A DNA stretch of 64,000 bases, taken from NCBI GenBank assembly GCA_947243795.1, contig OX365934.1, positions 868,001 through 932,000 of the forward strand, read 5' to 3'. The position numbers were made by a program, and so were the translations under genes. Positions 19,901-31,080 of the stretch are shown here, piece by piece. The notes under the pieces were generated by a model. It searched no databases. It was not told the origin of the DNA and saw only the letters and a program-made list of their open reading frames with translations. The stretch comes from Saccharomyces uvarum. Lineage: Eukaryota; Ascomycota; Saccharomycetes; Saccharomycetales; Saccharomycetaceae. Positions within the stretch are counted from its first letter, which is position 1, and the number at the start of each line of letters is the position of its first letter.

Positions 19901-22900
19901 CCTCAGCTTTTTTTTGTTCAGTGCTTTTCATTATATGGTTTCTCTTGTCTAATTCAGTGATCTTGAATATTTTCATTGCATTAATATCAGAGAGTATGGA
20001 AGTAAAAGAAGAGGAAAAAAGACCGCAACAGATCAAGCATTATCTGAAATTTGTCTATCCTCAAAAGATTCAAGAATATACACACGCGAGCTTAATAGCA
20101 AGGATTAGAAAGAAGTTTTTTGAAAGTCGTAATAATGAAGACACAAGAGATTTCAAACAGTTTCTTATGAGAGGAACTGCAATAATGAACATAGCACAAA
20201 ATATGGGGGAACTAGCCGATGAACTCAAAGAACCTCCATCACAGAATATAATCCAAAAGGTTTTATCAAAGCTCACGAAAGGCGTTCCATCATCGAGACG
20301 ATTAAGCATGTTCGCTAATAATCCGTTTTATAAGAGTAGTGATGTTGTATTTACAGAAACGAACGATATCACCGGAAGAACCTATGTTTTGCAGTTGAAC
20401 GAATATGAGGAAGAAAAGTTAGAATATTTGAAAAGGTATCCTTTATTCAATTATTCGTATTATTTCTTTTCTCCTCAGCATAGGTTTCGAAAATTTTGTC
20501 AACGCCTGGTACCACCTAGTACTGGTAAAAGAACTGACGGCACACGATTTGTTGAGGATAGTACTGATTTGTACAATAAGAGGAGCTATTTTCACCACAT
20601 TGAAAGGGACGTGTTCGTTTTTATTTTTGCGCTTGCTACCGTTTTATTAATTGTCTGTTCCTGCTACGTCACACCATTATACCGTATGCATAACCATATG
20701 GGAACCTGGAATTGGTCTTCTGCCTTGGATTGCGCATTCATTGGTGCCTTTTCTATTGAATTTATTGTAAAGACAGTTGCTGATGGATTTTTGTATTCTC
20801 CAAATGGTTACTTGAGGAATCCATGGAATTTCATTGATTTCCTCGTCCTCATCTCAATGTGGATTAATTTGATTGCTTACCTGAAAAATAATGGAAATTT
20901 ATCCAGAATTTTCAAAGGTTTGACAGCACTGAGAGCGCTTAGATGCCTGACAATCAGTAACACAGCACGTCAAACGTTTAATCTTGTCATGTTTGATGGT
21001 TTGAATAAAATTTTTGAAGCAGGGTTAATATCACTGAGTTTACTATTTCCATTCACAGTTTGGGGCTTAGGTCTCTTTAAAGGCCGCTTGGGTACTTGCA
21101 ATGATGGAAGTTTAGGTCGCGCGCAATGTTACAACGAATATACAAATTCTGTGTTTCAATGGGAAATTATGTCTCCAAGGGTTTACCAGCAACCGTATCT
21201 TCATTTAGATTCTTTCGCAAGTGCATTCAATTCGTTATATCAGATTATTTCCTTAGAAGGTTGGGTAGATTTATTGGAAAATATGATGAACAGCTCAGGA
21301 GTAGGTACACCTGCTACAGTAATGGGCTCTGCAGGAAGTGCTGTATTTCTGGTTTTGTTTAATTTCTTGAGTATGGTTTTCATTTTGAACTTGTTTGTTT
21401 CGTTCATTGTCAATAACCAAGCAAGAACAACAGGTAGCGCGTACTATACTATAGAAGAAAAAGCATGGCTGGAATCTCAGAAACTTCTATCCCAAGCCAA
21501 GCCAAAAGCAATACCAAATTTAATAGAGTTATCCAAAATCAGGCAATTTTTTTATCAAATCGCTGTCGATAAAAAGAATCTCTATTATGCGTCGTTCCTG
21601 CAGATAGTTCTCTATATCCATATAGTGATGCTGCTAAGTCGCAGCTACGATCCAAAGCACTTAATTGGTTACCAAGGCGTTTTCTTCATGTTTTCCACCA
21701 GTGTATTCCTGATTCAGGAAGCATTCCACATGTGTGGCGAAGGACCAAGATTGTATTTTAGACAAAAGTGGAATAGTACACGACTCAGCATCGTTATTAT
21801 AGCATTTATTATGAATGCTGTATCATTCCACATTCCAGCTTCTCACTATTGGTTTCACAACACCAAAGGGTTTTTTTTACTGGTAATATTTTTATTCGTA
21901 ATCCCCCAAAATGATACGCTGACTGAACTATTGGAAACTGCGATGGCAAGCTTGCCCCCAATTTTGTCATTAACCTACACCTGGGGTGTTTTATTTTTAG
22001 TTTATGCTATTGCTTTGAACCAGATTTTCGGTTTAACAAGGCTAGGAAGCAATACAACAGATAACATAAACTTTAGGACAATCATCAAATCCATGATTGT
22101 TTTGTTCAGATGTAGCTTTGGTGAAGGCTGGAACTACATTATGAATGATCTAACTGTATCCGAACCTTATTGCTCTTCTGACGACAGCTCAACATATACA
22201 GATTGTGGATCAGAGACTTACGCATACTTATTACTAATGTCGTGGAATATTATATCAATGTATATCTTTGTGAATATGTTTGTCTCATTGATTATTGGTA
22301 ATTTCAGTTATGTTTATCGTAGTGGTGGATCCAGCTCAGGTATCAACAGATCAGAGATAAAAAAATACATAGAGGCATGGTCTAAATTCGATACCGATGG
22401 AACTGGTGAACTTGAATTGTCTTACCTTCCAAAAATAATGCACTCATTTGATGGCCCACTTTCCTTTAAGATTTGGGAAGGGAGATTAACGATAAAAAAT
22501 TTAGTCAAGAACTTTATGGAGGTAAACCCAGACGATCCATATGATGTTAAGATAGACCTGAATGGGTTAAACAAAGAGTTGAATACCATTAGTAGAGCGA
22601 AGGTCATACAAAGAAAGCTGCAATATAGAAGATTTGTCCAGGGAATACATTATACGAATGCGTATAATGGGGGCATTAGGTTTTCGGATCTATTATTGCA
22701 GATACCTCTCTTCACCACTTATTCCGCAAGAGAGTGTCTAGGTATTGATCAATATGTGCATCACTTGTATGTATTGGGTAAAGTAGACAAGTTTCTGGAG
22801 AACCAAAGAAACTTCGATGTTTTGGAAATGGTGGTAACGAGATGGAAATTTCACAGCAGGATGAAACGTACTATTGAGTCCGATTGGGATGTCAAAGATC

Positions 22901-23088
22901 ATGTAGCATCGTCCCATATTTCAAATATTGATCTAAACGTGGAATCCGTTCCAGAAACTGTAATGACAGAACCTATCGGGACACCTAGGATGGATTATGG
23001 TGTAAACAACTTTATGTGGTCTCCAAGACTTGATCAAACCTCCACGATGGAACTGACAGAAAAACCCAAAGATGATAATTCAGAATAA
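16966..23088 (+). CDS. CCH1: Voltage-gated high-affinity calcium channel Cch1
   Basis: A 2040-residue four-repeat channel (S. cerevisiae 2039) that works with Mid1 at the plasma membrane in calcium entry on pheromone, ER stress or membrane stress. After a disordered Ser-rich N-terminal part of about 340 residues come four six-helix repeats. The pore-loop key residues read Asn681 (SANTFTD), Glu962 (STENWTD), Glu1431 (LEGWVD) and Glu1720 (FGEGWN): the first repeat has Asn where animal calcium channels have Glu, as known for fungal Cch1. S4-like segments have fewer arginines than animal channels (for example LRILRLVNIDTG and LTALRALRCLTI). An EF-hand-like loop, FDTDGTGELELSYL, begins near residue 1807. 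The start is the first ATG after the GPI1 divergent promoter. Confidence 0.97.
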   Translation: MEGGKRTLTEPFEPNKNPFDDNAAIVVEDSEGDVERNDNHLGTKPQALVPPSLNIVPPDSTGYTIEGEQEDNNSDENGKDDSLISNIFRTRIGRSSDKNLSRPKLSLQTASFSAAESSRRNVSPSVGSAKSNSQHIDLNDERLRRRSFSNYSRTSSRRVSNSASSTDRPPRSAKVLSLIAADDMDEFEDLQKGFKSAIDEEGLTWLPQLNKSRTGSVAGEEGEGWERAEEEQENDYDESIADVHTPNVGTSAAPGSIHLTPELGQSRPLSEAHEGFLYTSRKKPSPKFSDHLSPQKKTKDQAEINEHTIDIPDFEMLQKKLDKRPFVLYGHSLGIFSPTNKIRLKIAHCLLNKRYSFLCSLLLSFYTILLAVRTYDPHNVIFLYRFSDWTDYFIFILSACFTANDIAKIIAFGFWDDSQMFSAYGREYKSILQRSGIMKLYTFMREKYGSELIDFIIPFKIESTEEEKKYQQKSLTVSLTEPYGAKGQHRSFGTPRAFARSSWNRIDLVSSVSFWLGMFLSIRSYDSKAGIRIFKPLAILRILRLVNIDTGMPSILRGLKYGIPQLVNVSSMLVYFWVFFGILGVQIFQGSFRRQCVWYNSEDHTDTYQYSMQFCGGHLDPVTKQRQNYIYEDGSEGPVSKGFLCPQYSKCVSKANPYNGRISFDNIVNSMELVFVIMSANTFTDLMYYTMDSDEMAACLFFVVCIFVLTIWLLNLLIAVLVSSFEIANEEYKKRKTIYGAKNMGYIARLITGYWKYFKLKANQAKFPNWSQKGQMIYSYVEFIFVILIICDIGMRASVKVTTSAHYANILLKTDRGISIVLFIESLIRLILYLPNVWKFLTKPSYVYDFIISIITLVISCLAVEGVLGHSYAWLSIFQISRFYRVIISFNLTKKLWKQILSNGVMIWNLSSFYFFFTFLVAIVMAVYFEGVVPAEEMADQPFGMYSLPNAFLSLFIIGSTENWTDILYPLQKYSPNISSAFFCSVLFIIWFLLSNSVILNIFIALISESMEVKEEEKRPQQIKHYLKFVYPQKIQEYTHASLIARIRKKFFESRNNEDTRDFKQFLMRGTAIMNIAQNMGELADELKEPPSQNIIQKVLSKLTKGVPSSRRLSMFANNPFYKSSDVVFTETNDITGRTYVLQLNEYEEEKLEYLKRYPLFNYSYYFFSPQHRFRKFCQRLVPPSTGKRTDGTRFVEDSTDLYNKRSYFHHIERDVFVFIFALATVLLIVCSCYVTPLYRMHNHMGTWNWSSALDCAFIGAFSIEFIVKTVADGFLYSPNGYLRNPWNFIDFLVLISMWINLIAYLKNNGNLSRIFKGLTALRALRCLTISNTARQTFNLVMFDGLNKIFEAGLISLSLLFPFTVWGLGLFKGRLGTCNDGSLGRAQCYNEYTNSVFQWEIMSPRVYQQPYLHLDSFASAFNSLYQIISLEGWVDLLENMMNSSGVGTPATVMGSAGSAVFLVLFNFLSMVFILNLFVSFIVNNQARTTGSAYYTIEEKAWLESQKLLSQAKPKAIPNLIELSKIRQFFYQIAVDKKNLYYASFLQIVLYIHIVMLLSRSYDPKHLIGYQGVFFMFSTSVFLIQEAFHMCGEGPRLYFRQKWNSTRLSIVIIAFIMNAVSFHIPASHYWFHNTKGFFLLVIFLFVIPQNDTLTELLETAMASLPPILSLTYTWGVLFLVYAIALNQIFGLTRLGSNTTDNINFRTIIKSMIVLFRCSFGEGWNYIMNDLTVSEPYCSSDDSSTYTDCGSETYAYLLLMSWNIISMYIFVNMFVSLIIGNFSYVYRSGGSSSGINRSEIKKYIEAWSKFDTDGTGELELSYLPKIMHSFDGPLSFKIWEGRLTIKNLVKNFMEVNPDDPYDVKIDLNGLNKELNTISRAKVIQRKLQYRRFVQGIHYTNAYNGGIRFSDLLLQIPLFTTYSARECLGIDQYVHHLYVLGKVDKFLENQRNFDVLEMVVTRWKFHSRMKRTIESDWDVKDHVASSHISNIDLNVESVPETVMTEPIGTPRMDYGVNNFMWSPRLDQTSTMELTEKPKDDNSE

Positions 23089-23236
23089 CAGCAGCATAAC
23101 AAGTAAATTATATAAGAGCATACTTAGGAAGCTTTATAGAAACAAAAAAAGAGTTGATATATTTTAGATTCCAATCCTTTTACAAACAAGCTAGCTTTTA
23201 TCATCCTTTAAGCTAAACCTCAAAGGAAAAAATAAA

Positions 23237-23307
23237 TGCGCAAGCCCGGAATCGAACCGGGGGCCCAACGATGGCAACGTTGGATTTTACCACTAAACCA
23301 CTTGCGC
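23237..23307 (-). tRNA. tG(GCC): tRNA-Gly (GCC anticodon)
   Basis: A 71-nt tRNA on the minus strand without intron. The acceptor stem pairs GCGCAAG with CTTGCGC, the discriminator is A, the anticodon loop holds GCC, and the internal promoter B box GGTTCGATTCC is exact. A run of six T (minus strand, 23227-23232) just downstream is the Pol III terminator. No Ty element or solo LTR was recognised within several hundred bases, though yeast tRNA genes are common Ty targets. Confidence 0.97.
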
Positions 23308-24086
23308 TTATCTTATTATTATGTTCTTCTTATAGAAGAAATTATATACACATATTGGGCTCTCAAGAACATTTATTAAAAAGATAATATTGTTTGTTTG
23401 AGACATCCTTTATGTGTACCGGTTTTTCATTCAAGAATACTGATTGCGTCTAGGACGAAAACTCATTGCCATCGGTCCAAAAGGCTTCCTAAGTGCCCTT
23501 AGTTGCCTAAAGCTGCCACCCAATCGATAATATCGGTGTTGAAAAGTTTATTGGAACTTGACCATCTTTTCCGCAATCTCCTAGCAATCAATCGCTTCAA
23601 ACTATGCCATTTGCATCCACCATGATGTACTATTATGGCTTGTGGCTTGTCGTTACCCGGCTGCACTAACTATGGGAAATGGTGTTTCTTTTACAAGAAA
23701 AAAAAACAATTTGCAGATTTCCCTGACTTTCCTTATTCTCCTAGCATCACTGCTATAAAGGATTATCGCTAGCAAGAAAAGCAAGAAAAAACCATCAGCT
23801 GCAGAGTATTCGGTTGGAATTTCGTCGTATATCTTGATATTTTAACCTGTTCGTACATCTGGTTTAATTGTTTGAGCAAGATCAATCATTGTTAAGTTCC
23901 CTTTGTTCTTTTCTACAATTCACGTTTTTTTCAATCACTGTTTCCAGTAATAGACGGTACATCCTGAAATTCTAGGAGAGGAGGAAAATTAATATAAGAA
24001 AGGAAAACCAAAAAGTTAACACAGTACTCGCATATCGTTAAAACTACCCGTTAAAACTAAGAAAAGCAGAAAGAATAAAGTTTGTT
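23308..24086. other. Intergenic tRNA-Gly to CRM1
   Basis: About 780 bp that serve as tRNA 5' flank and CRM1 promoter and leader. The last 150 bp are A-rich, typical of a yeast 5' leader. I searched by eye for Ty LTR ends and conserved motifs and saw none. Confidence 0.55.
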
Positions 24087-27000
24087 ATGGAAGGAATTTT
24101 GAATTTTTCCAACGATTTAGACATCAGTTTACTAGATCAGGTGGTCACCACCTTCTACCAGGGTTCTGGTGTTCAGCAGAAGCAAGCTCAGGAGATTCTG
24201 ACCAAATTTCAAGACAATCCTGATGCTTGGCAAAAAGCTGATCAAATTCTTCAATTCTCGACAAATCCGCAATCAAAATTTATTGCCTTAACCATCCTTG
24301 ATAAATTGATTACTAGAAAATGGAAGTTGTTGCCGAATGATCATAGAATTGGTATCAGAAACTTTGTTGTTGGTATGATCATTTCTATGTGTCAGGATGA
24401 CGAAGCGTTCAAAAAACAAAAGAACCTCATTAATAAGTCTGATTTAACTTTAGTGCAAATCTTGAAACAGGAATGGCCTCAGAATTGGCCAGAGTTTATT
24501 CCAGAACTGATTGGTAGTTCAAGCTCTTCTGTTAATGTTTGCGAAAACAACATGATCATTTTGAAATTGTTATCAGAAGAAGTCTTCGATTTCTCTGCAG
24601 AACAAATGACTCAAGCTAAAGCTTTACATTTGAAAAACTCAATGTCAAAGGAATTCGAGCAGATTTTCAAATTATGCTTTCAAGTCTTGGAACAAGGTTC
24701 TTCTACTTCTTTAATAGTAGCCACCTTGGAATCTTTATTGAGATATTTGCATTGGATTCCTTACCGTTACATTTACGAGACGAACATTTTAGAACTATTG
24801 AGTACCAAATTTATGACATCTTCTGATACAAGAGCAATCACATTGAAATGTTTAACTGAAGTTTCAAATTTAAAGATCCCACAAGATAATGATTTGATAA
24901 AAAGACAGACTGTACTTTTCTTCCAAAACACTCTACAACAAATTGCCACAAATGTCATGCCTGTTACAGCTGATTTGAAGGCCACTTATGCAACTGCTAA
25001 TGGTAATGATCAGTCCTTCCTACAAGATTTGGCAATGTTTTTAACCACCTATCTGGCACGTAATAGAGCTCTATTGGAAAGTGATGAATCTCTAAGGGAA
25101 CTATTATTAAACGCACATCAATACTTGATCCAATTATCTAAAATCGAAGAAAGAGAACTGTTTAAGACCACTTTGGACTACTGGCATAATTTAGTAGCAG
25201 ATTTATTTTATGAGGTTCAACGTTTACCTGCTACCGAAATGAGTCCATTGATACAATTATCAGTTGGTTCACAAGCCATATCGACTGGATCTGGTGCTTT
25301 AAACCCAGAATACATGAAGAGATTCCCCTTAAAAAAGCACATTTATGAAGAAATTTGTTCACAATTGAGATTGGTCATTATTGAAAACATGGTCAGACCA
25401 GAGGAAGTTCTAGTTGTTGAAAATGATGAAGGGGAAATTGTTAGAGAATTTGTCAAAGAATCAGATACCATCCAATTATACAAATCAGAAAGAGAAGTCC
25501 TTGTATATTTAACCCACTTAAATGTCATTGATACTGAAGAAATCATGATTAATAAATTGGCAAGACAAATTGATGGTTCAGAATGGTCATGGCATAATAT
25601 TAACACCTTGTCTTGGGCTATTGGTTCCATCTCTGGTACAATGAGCGAAGACACTGAAAAAAGATTTGTGGTTACTGTTATTAAAGATTTATTGGATTTG
25701 ACCGTAAAGAAAAGAGGTAAAGATAACAAAGCCGTTGTTGCATCGGACATTATGTACGTGGTGGGTCAATATCCAAGATTTTTGAAAGCTCACTGGAATT
25801 TCCTAAGAACGGTTATTTTAAAGCTTTTTGAATTTATGCATGAAACCCATGAGGGTGTTCAAGATATGGCATGTGACACATTCATCAAGATTGTTCAAAA
25901 ATGCAAGTATCATTTTGTTATCCAACAACCCCGTGAATCTGAACCATTCATCCAAGCAATAATTAGCGATATTCAAAAGACAACTGCTGATCTGCAGCCG
26001 CAACAGGTTCATACGTTTTACAAAGCTTGTGGTATTATTATCTCCGAAGAGAGAAACGTAGCGGAAAGAAATAGACTATTAAGCGATTTGATGCACCTGC
26101 CAAATATGGCTTGGGATACTATAGTAGAACAATCCACTGCAAACCCAGTATTACTATTAGATTCTGAAACTGTCAAAATTATTGCAAATATTATAAAGAC
26201 GAACGTCGCTGTTTGCTCTTCAATGGGTGCAGATTTTTACCCTCAATTAGGCCACATTTATTACAACATGCTTCAATTATACAGAGCTGTTTCCTCAATG
26301 ATTTCTGTTCAAGTGGCTAGCGATGGTTTGATTGCCACAAAGACACCAAAGGTTCGCGGTTTGAGAACGATTAAGAAAGAAATTTTGAAACTTGTTGAAA
26401 CTTATATATCCAAGGCCAGAAATTTGGATGATGTCGTTAAAGTGTTAGTAGAACCGTTATTGAATGCCGTCTTAGAAGACTATATGAATAATGTTCCAGA
26501 TGCAAGAGATGCTGAAGTACTAAACTGTATGACCACAGTGGTAGAAAAAGTAGGTCACATGATTCCACAAGGTGTCATTTTAATTCTACAAAGTGTTTTT
26601 GAATGTACTTTGGATATGATCAACAAAGATTTTACAGAATACCCTGAGCATCGTGTAGAATTTTACAAATTACTAAAAGTCATCAACGAAAAATCTTTTG
26701 CTGCATTTTTAGAGTTACCTCCCGCTGCATTCAAATTATTTGTTGATGCTATTTGTTGGGCATTCAAGCATAACAACAGAGATGTTGAAGTTAATGGTTT
26801 ACAAATTGCATTGGACTTGGTTAAAAATATTGAAAGAATGGGTGCCGTCCCATTTGCTAATGAATTCTACAAGAATTATTTCTTCGTTTTTGTCAGTGAA
26901 ACATTCTTTGTCTTAACGGATTCTGATCACAAATCCGGGTTTTCCAAACAATCATTGTTATTAATGAAGTTAATTTCATTGGTTTACGATAACAAGATAC

Positions 27001-27341
27001 CTGTACCACTATATCAAGAAAATGAAGCACCACAAGGTACTTCAAATCAAGTTTACTTGAACCAATATTTGGCTAACATGCTAAATAGCGCATTCCCTCA
27101 CTTAACATCCGAACAAATTACAAGCTTCTTGTCTGCATTGACTAAACAATACAAAGACTTGACAGTTTTCAAAGGTACCTTAAGAGACTTCCTAGTACAA
27201 ATCAAAGAAGTCGGAGGTGACCCCACGGATTATTTGTTTGCTGAAGATAAAGAAAATGCCCTATTGGAACAAAATAGGATAGAAAGAGAAAAGGCTGCCA
27301 AGATCGGTGGGTTACTAAAACCTTCTGAACTTGATGACTAG
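24087..27341 (+). CDS. CRM1: Exportin-1 (Crm1/Xpo1)
   Basis: A 1084-residue karyopherin-beta, the same length as the S. cerevisiae protein, that exports proteins with leucine-rich nuclear export signals and some RNPs, bound to Ran-GTP. It is built of HEAT repeats; the N-terminal importin-N region contains [20 protein letters not shown], and the CRIME-type segment and acidic loop ([13 protein letters not shown], around residues 445-460) are visible. The NES groove block [19 protein letters not shown] contains Thr539 (codon 25701-25703) where human and fission yeast exportins have the leptomycin-reactive Cys. The C-terminal acidic [11 protein letters not shown] tail is conserved. It converges on MRPL9. 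Confidence 0.98.
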   Translation: MEGILNFSNDLDISLLDQVVTTFYQGSGVQQKQAQEILTKFQDNPDAWQKADQILQFSTNPQSKFIALTILDKLITRKWKLLPNDHRIGIRNFVVGMIISMCQDDEAFKKQKNLINKSDLTLVQILKQEWPQNWPEFIPELIGSSSSSVNVCENNMIILKLLSEEVFDFSAEQMTQAKALHLKNSMSKEFEQIFKLCFQVLEQGSSTSLIVATLESLLRYLHWIPYRYIYETNILELLSTKFMTSSDTRAITLKCLTEVSNLKIPQDNDLIKRQTVLFFQNTLQQIATNVMPVTADLKATYATANGNDQSFLQDLAMFLTTYLARNRALLESDESLRELLLNAHQYLIQLSKIEERELFKTTLDYWHNLVADLFYEVQRLPATEMSPLIQLSVGSQAISTGSGALNPEYMKRFPLKKHIYEEICSQLRLVIIENMVRPEEVLVVENDEGEIVREFVKESDTIQLYKSEREVLVYLTHLNVIDTEEIMINKLARQIDGSEWSWHNINTLSWAIGSISGTMSEDTEKRFVVTVIKDLLDLTVKKRGKDNKAVVASDIMYVVGQYPRFLKAHWNFLRTVILKLFEFMHETHEGVQDMACDTFIKIVQKCKYHFVIQQPRESEPFIQAIISDIQKTTADLQPQQVHTFYKACGIIISEERNVAERNRLLSDLMHLPNMAWDTIVEQSTANPVLLLDSETVKIIANIIKTNVAVCSSMGADFYPQLGHIYYNMLQLYRAVSSMISVQVASDGLIATKTPKVRGLRTIKKEILKLVETYISKARNLDDVVKVLVEPLLNAVLEDYMNNVPDARDAEVLNCMTTVVEKVGHMIPQGVILILQSVFECTLDMINKDFTEYPEHRVEFYKLLKVINEKSFAAFLELPPAAFKLFVDAICWAFKHNNRDVEVNGLQIALDLVKNIERMGAVPFANEFYKNYFFVFVSETFFVLTDSDHKSGFSKQSLLLMKLISLVYDNKIPVPLYQENEAPQGTSNQVYLNQYLANMLNSAFPHLTSEQITSFLSALTKQYKDLTVFKGTLRDFLVQIKEVGGDPTDYLFAEDKENALLEQNRIEREKAAKIGGLLKPSELDD

Positions 27342-27621
27342 TGTTGATTCCGTAATGTGATTTCACTTCCCCAGTGTTTCTTTTCATTTTGACTATTCTC
27401 TAATTAATTGATAACTTTGGGCTTTTTCATTTCATAACATATGTAAATTGGTTCCGCTAAGGTTCCGGTATTCTAACATAGCAATAAATACTATTTAGCC
27501 CATTGCCTGAAAAAAATAAAAATATCTTTAAAAAAAGTTATTACTGAATGTGGTTTTCAGATTTTTTTCTTTGTGTGATGTATGTACATGATTGTTATAA
27601 ATTATTCGTACGTTGCTATGT

Positions 27622-28431
27622 TCAGGTTTTTTTGATTGCATCTTGAATCTTGACGAAAGTGTTATTAGGCCCCGCTACAGGACCTTTAACCCAAATGACG
27701 TTATTTTCATCATCAACTTTCAAAATTTTAACATTCTGGATCGTCACGTTATCATTACCCATATGGCCGGGCATTTTCCTGCCTGGTAGTACTCTTCCTG
27801 GATCTTGGTTTTGACCATAAGAACCACCGTGTCTATGCATAATAGATGTACCATGAGATGCTCTTAGACCCTTAAATCCATACCTCTTCATCACACCTGT
27901 GAACCCCTTACCTTTGCTGACCGATTTGACATCGACGTACTGCCCTTCCTTGAAAAAAGAAGGCTTCAATAAAGTGCCAGGTGGTAGCAATCCATTGTCG
28001 TTTTTCACTCTGAATTCTGAAACATATTCTTTAGGATTGACAACTTTGGAAGCGAAATGTCCCAGCATTTGTCTCGTGACTTTGGACATATGCTTGGAGC
28101 CAAACCCAACCTGGCATGCGAAATACCCATTAGCGTCTGGAGTTCTATGCATTATGACTTCAACATTATTAACTTCTAGTATGGTTGCAGCAGTTCTCTC
28201 ACCCGTAGATTGATCGAAATAGGGCATCATCCCCTTCTTACGGGTAATCAAACCGCATCTTTCTGGTAGCCATTTCCTCGTATGCGCTAGTTCAGGTGAG
28301 TGATTGATTGGCGGAGCCTCAGTCGTTATACTTTTGGCTATACTGGGAGCCACCAAAAAGGGTCTAGTAGAAGAGTGTCTGACATAAAGTTTCGATATAT
28401 TGAATATTTGCCCTTGTAGGAACTTCGACAT
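27622..28431 (-). CDS. MRPL9: Mitochondrial large ribosomal subunit protein uL3m (Mrpl9)
   Basis: A 269-residue uL3 family protein of the mitochondrial ribosome. The signature block of L3, [28 protein letters not shown], and [15 protein letters not shown] are present in the second half; uL3 is an early assembly protein near the peptidyl transferase centre. The N-terminus is basic and hydroxylated, suited to a matrix presequence. I used the ATG at 28431 (MSKFLQGQ), which matches the S. cerevisiae start. An in-frame ATG at 28455 would add eight residues (MESRTNIV) and cannot be excluded. The stop is 280 bp from the convergent CRM1 stop. Confidence 0.94.
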   Translation of the reverse strand: MSKFLQGQIFNISKLYVRHSSTRPFLVAPSIAKSITTEAPPINHSPELAHTRKWLPERCGLITRKKGMMPYFDQSTGERTAATILEVNNVEVIMHRTPDANGYFACQVGFGSKHMSKVTRQMLGHFASKVVNPKEYVSEFRVKNDNGLLPPGTLLKPSFFKEGQYVDVKSVSKGKGFTGVMKRYGFKGLRASHGTSIMHRHGGSYGQNQDPGRVLPGRKMPGHMGNDNVTIQNVKILKVDDENNVIWVKGPVAGPNNTFVKIQDAIKKT

Positions 28432-28693
28432 GACTATATTTGTTCTACTTTCCATTCGAGGGTTAGCCCTTTTCTATCCTACTCGTCAATCGTGTTATTT
28501 GTTTTTCAATAGCGTTAATTCATCTTCTTAGTAGCCTCAATAGGATTAATTTATTACCCGGACCCGTTCACTTTGCGACGATAATAAGGAGGAAATGACG
28601 CTAAATGGGAAACAATACAAGAAGAAAATGTTAGTTTCGATTAATTATTTATTGTTACAATTGTGAACTTTTACTTGTACTTGTTCGTTTATT

Positions 28694-30589
28694 TTAAGAT
28701 GTCATTTCGTAATTATGCAGTGTACCCAGTTGCTTTCTTAGGTCATCTGCAGTAAAAGGTAGGATCCCATCCCCAGTCGGATCTTGTATAACATCAGAGT
28801 CGTCCAGTAACCCACTCACACAGACGTTAATTAATGTTGGCACCGTCGAACGCTGCTGTGATTGAGAGGTTGGTGCGGTAATAGTGGATGAGCTGCTGGG
28901 AAGCTGTTGGGCTCTTATCAAATGACCCAAGGAGCCTGCAGGTTTATAACGCGTTCTGATAGAAAGGTCGGATGGGTTTGTCATAACAACACTTTGCCTT
29001 AGTTGGTATGGCAAAGGTATGCACGATGGCTTCGATAAAGATGCTGCTGAAGATGCTGCCGTGGGAGAATTGTAAAACATTTCTGGATGATCCATTGGGT
29101 TCAAGGCCGTCCCGTTGAGTCTAGCAGTGGGCACATGCTTCAATGTGTGTGAAGGCGTAGGGCTTCCTTTAAATGAGGTCAGTGAATGTGAGGAAGTCGA
29201 ATATGCTAGTCGAGTTGGCGTTGGCAGATCCCCGATATTCTCGAAATTTTGAGGATGTTCTAATGATGATGGGCTATGGCTATAATAGTATTTTTTATCT
29301 TGGTTGTGACCTTTTGGGTGATACTGGGGGGGTTGTTGTGAATAATTTGGAGCAGGACGAGCCGAAATCTTCAGTGGAGGAACCCGTACAGGCACTCTTG
29401 TAGAGTACAGTTGACCCTTTGTGGGCAGTTCAGAGTATATAGATGAGGCAATTCTCGTTGAGGTGGCATTGGGCGGAGAAAAACTTGTTGATAAGAATGG
29501 TTCGGAGATATTTTTGTCTTTAAAGGGCATTTCTGAACATACCGAGGATGCAATGTGTGTAGTCTTCTGTGAAGTGGGAGCTTGCAGATATTCAGTCGTA
29601 TCTTCATATTCGTCATTGGAAGTTGAACCGGAGTCGGTTTCTTTGGCATCTGCGGCTTTGAATGGACTTTGTTCAGCCAGTGTAGTGTCGTTTGTATTAT
29701 TCTGGAAGTTCGTATCCGCACTTTGTTCTGTTGTGGTAATTACTCTGGAAGCACGTTGAAATGAAGAAGCCACAGATGTGCGTATTGAGCTGCTACTTCT
29801 TTCAAAATAAATGTTATAGATGCTTCTTATTCGGTCTATACTTTCTTCGTCTCCCCTTGACAGCTGTGACTCGAGATCACCGTTGTTTGTCTGGCACAAC
29901 TGAAGCCGGCTATCATTGCTGGTCTTTAGCTTTTTCTCAAAACTAAATTTCGAAGTACTGTCACATTTTTGATCAGCACCATCCTTATTGCTTGGGCCTT
30001 GCAATGGCACATTTGCTGTTGCCTCAGGATTCTTTATCGATGGCAGGGAGATTCTGCGAGGAGGTCCGGGTTGCCTGGAGAGAAAGGATGCCTTACTGGT
30101 ATTTTGTGAAGCCAGTGAGGCAATGTTATAAGCGGAGGGGGCCCGGTCATGTATTTTCCTTATATAATCTTTGAAAGATTTCGTGTTGTTTGTTGACGGT
30201 TGCAAGCGCTCTTCGTAAGAGCCGTAAATAAACCTTCTTTCGGTGGAATTGCTCACTGAGTTCGCAGAATTGATGGCTGAATCCATTTTTGGCAAGTAGT
30301 ATAGATCACCTTCAAAATTCGGGTCCAAATCCTGCATCAATGATTCCTTCTTGCTTCTCTTATACACAACCACTAAAACGATGCACAGTAGTATAATGAT
30401 AGCACCAATGGGAACCGCCACTGCCACAGCGACAGTGACGTTCGAAGAAGAGCTTTTAGACGCCTTGCAGTTGGATCCTGTGCAGTCAGTGTTCCTCTGA
30501 AGAAACGTAAACGTTATGCGAGACTTGTCTGGTACAGCCTCTCTTTTCCACGAAGAGGCATTAGTTGTATGATGGTAATGAATGGACAT
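28694..30589 (-). CDS. TOS2: Tos2/Skg6 family single-span membrane protein of the bud neck
   Basis: A 631-residue protein; S. cerevisiae Tos2 has about 622. Tos2 and its relative Skg6 act in cell polarity and morphogenesis, with Tos2 anchoring Cdc24 at bud sites. A hydrophobic segment (VAVAVAVPIGAIIILLCIVL) at about residues 52-77 is followed by the family block DLDPNFEGDLYYLPKMDSAINSANS and then a long Ser/Thr/Pro-rich tail with predicted disorder. There is no cleavable signal peptide before the membrane segment. The frame extends upstream to 30685, but only from a TTG; 30589 is the first ATG. The protein is poorly conserved outside the juxtamembrane block. The U5 RNA gene lies upstream. Confidence 0.9.
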   Translation of the reverse strand: MSIHYHHTTNASSWKREAVPDKSRITFTFLQRNTDCTGSNCKASKSSSSNVTVAVAVAVPIGAIIILLCIVLVVVYKRSKKESLMQDLDPNFEGDLYYLPKMDSAINSANSVSNSTERRFIYGSYEERLQPSTNNTKSFKDYIRKIHDRAPSAYNIASLASQNTSKASFLSRQPGPPRRISLPSIKNPEATANVPLQGPSNKDGADQKCDSTSKFSFEKKLKTSNDSRLQLCQTNNGDLESQLSRGDEESIDRIRSIYNIYFERSSSSIRTSVASSFQRASRVITTTEQSADTNFQNNTNDTTLAEQSPFKAADAKETDSGSTSNDEYEDTTEYLQAPTSQKTTHIASSVCSEMPFKDKNISEPFLSTSFSPPNATSTRIASSIYSELPTKGQLYSTRVPVRVPPLKISARPAPNYSQQPPQYHPKGHNQDKKYYYSHSPSSLEHPQNFENIGDLPTPTRLAYSTSSHSLTSFKGSPTPSHTLKHVPTARLNGTALNPMDHPEMFYNSPTAASSAASLSKPSCIPLPYQLRQSVVMTNPSDLSIRTRYKPAGSLGHLIRAQQLPSSSSTITAPTSQSQQRSTVPTLINVCVSGLLDDSDVIQDPTGDGILPFTADDLRKQLGTLHNYEMTS

Positions 30590-31026
30590 GGATGCTTTAT
30601 CGCATCTAAAGAGGGCGGAGCACTGTTTCTCACTTGCTGCTATTGTAAAGTGTGTCTCGACGGTTAGTTTACTGTGTGATTGCAAGCTAAGCTAAGCCAA
30701 GGGCACTACATGATGAAGTAAGAAGTCAAGGGCGCTTTCTTTTATGCAAAAAAACGCATCTTTACGTGACCGTCTATCATTGGGCATTGAACGCTTTTTA
30801 TTAGTATACTTTAAAATGTATCAAACGGGAAACTTTAAAAACGCATTCTTGTTCTTTTTTTGTTTCTTTTTTCGACTCTTTTATCTCCACCATATTTCCG
30901 GCGCCGGTTTATTTTCTTTACATAACACAATGACACGGAAACGATATAATGGAGAAGGGATGAAATATTACGGAGTTGATATACACTTTGTAACAAGAGA
31001 TTGAGTGTGTTTTGCTATATATTCAC

Positions 31027-31042
31027 TCCATGAACTCATGGA
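31027..31042 (-). other. AGNN-capped hairpin downstream of U5 (likely Rnt1 processing site)
   Basis: On the minus strand TCCATG-AGTT-CATGGA forms a perfect 6-bp stem with an AGTT tetraloop, about 40 nt beyond the U5 3' end. Beyond one G-G mismatch the stem can extend by about five more pairs. Rnt1 (yeast RNase III) recognises AGNN loops and processes U5 3' ends in S. cerevisiae. Confidence 0.65.
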
Positions 31043-31080
31043 CCAAATCATAGAAAAATAAAATATGATAAAAAATCAAA

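Noticed and set aside
23308-24086. Possible Ty/LTR remnant next to the tRNA-Gly gene
   Set aside because: Looked for delta, sigma and tau type ends and five-base target duplications; found no convincing match.
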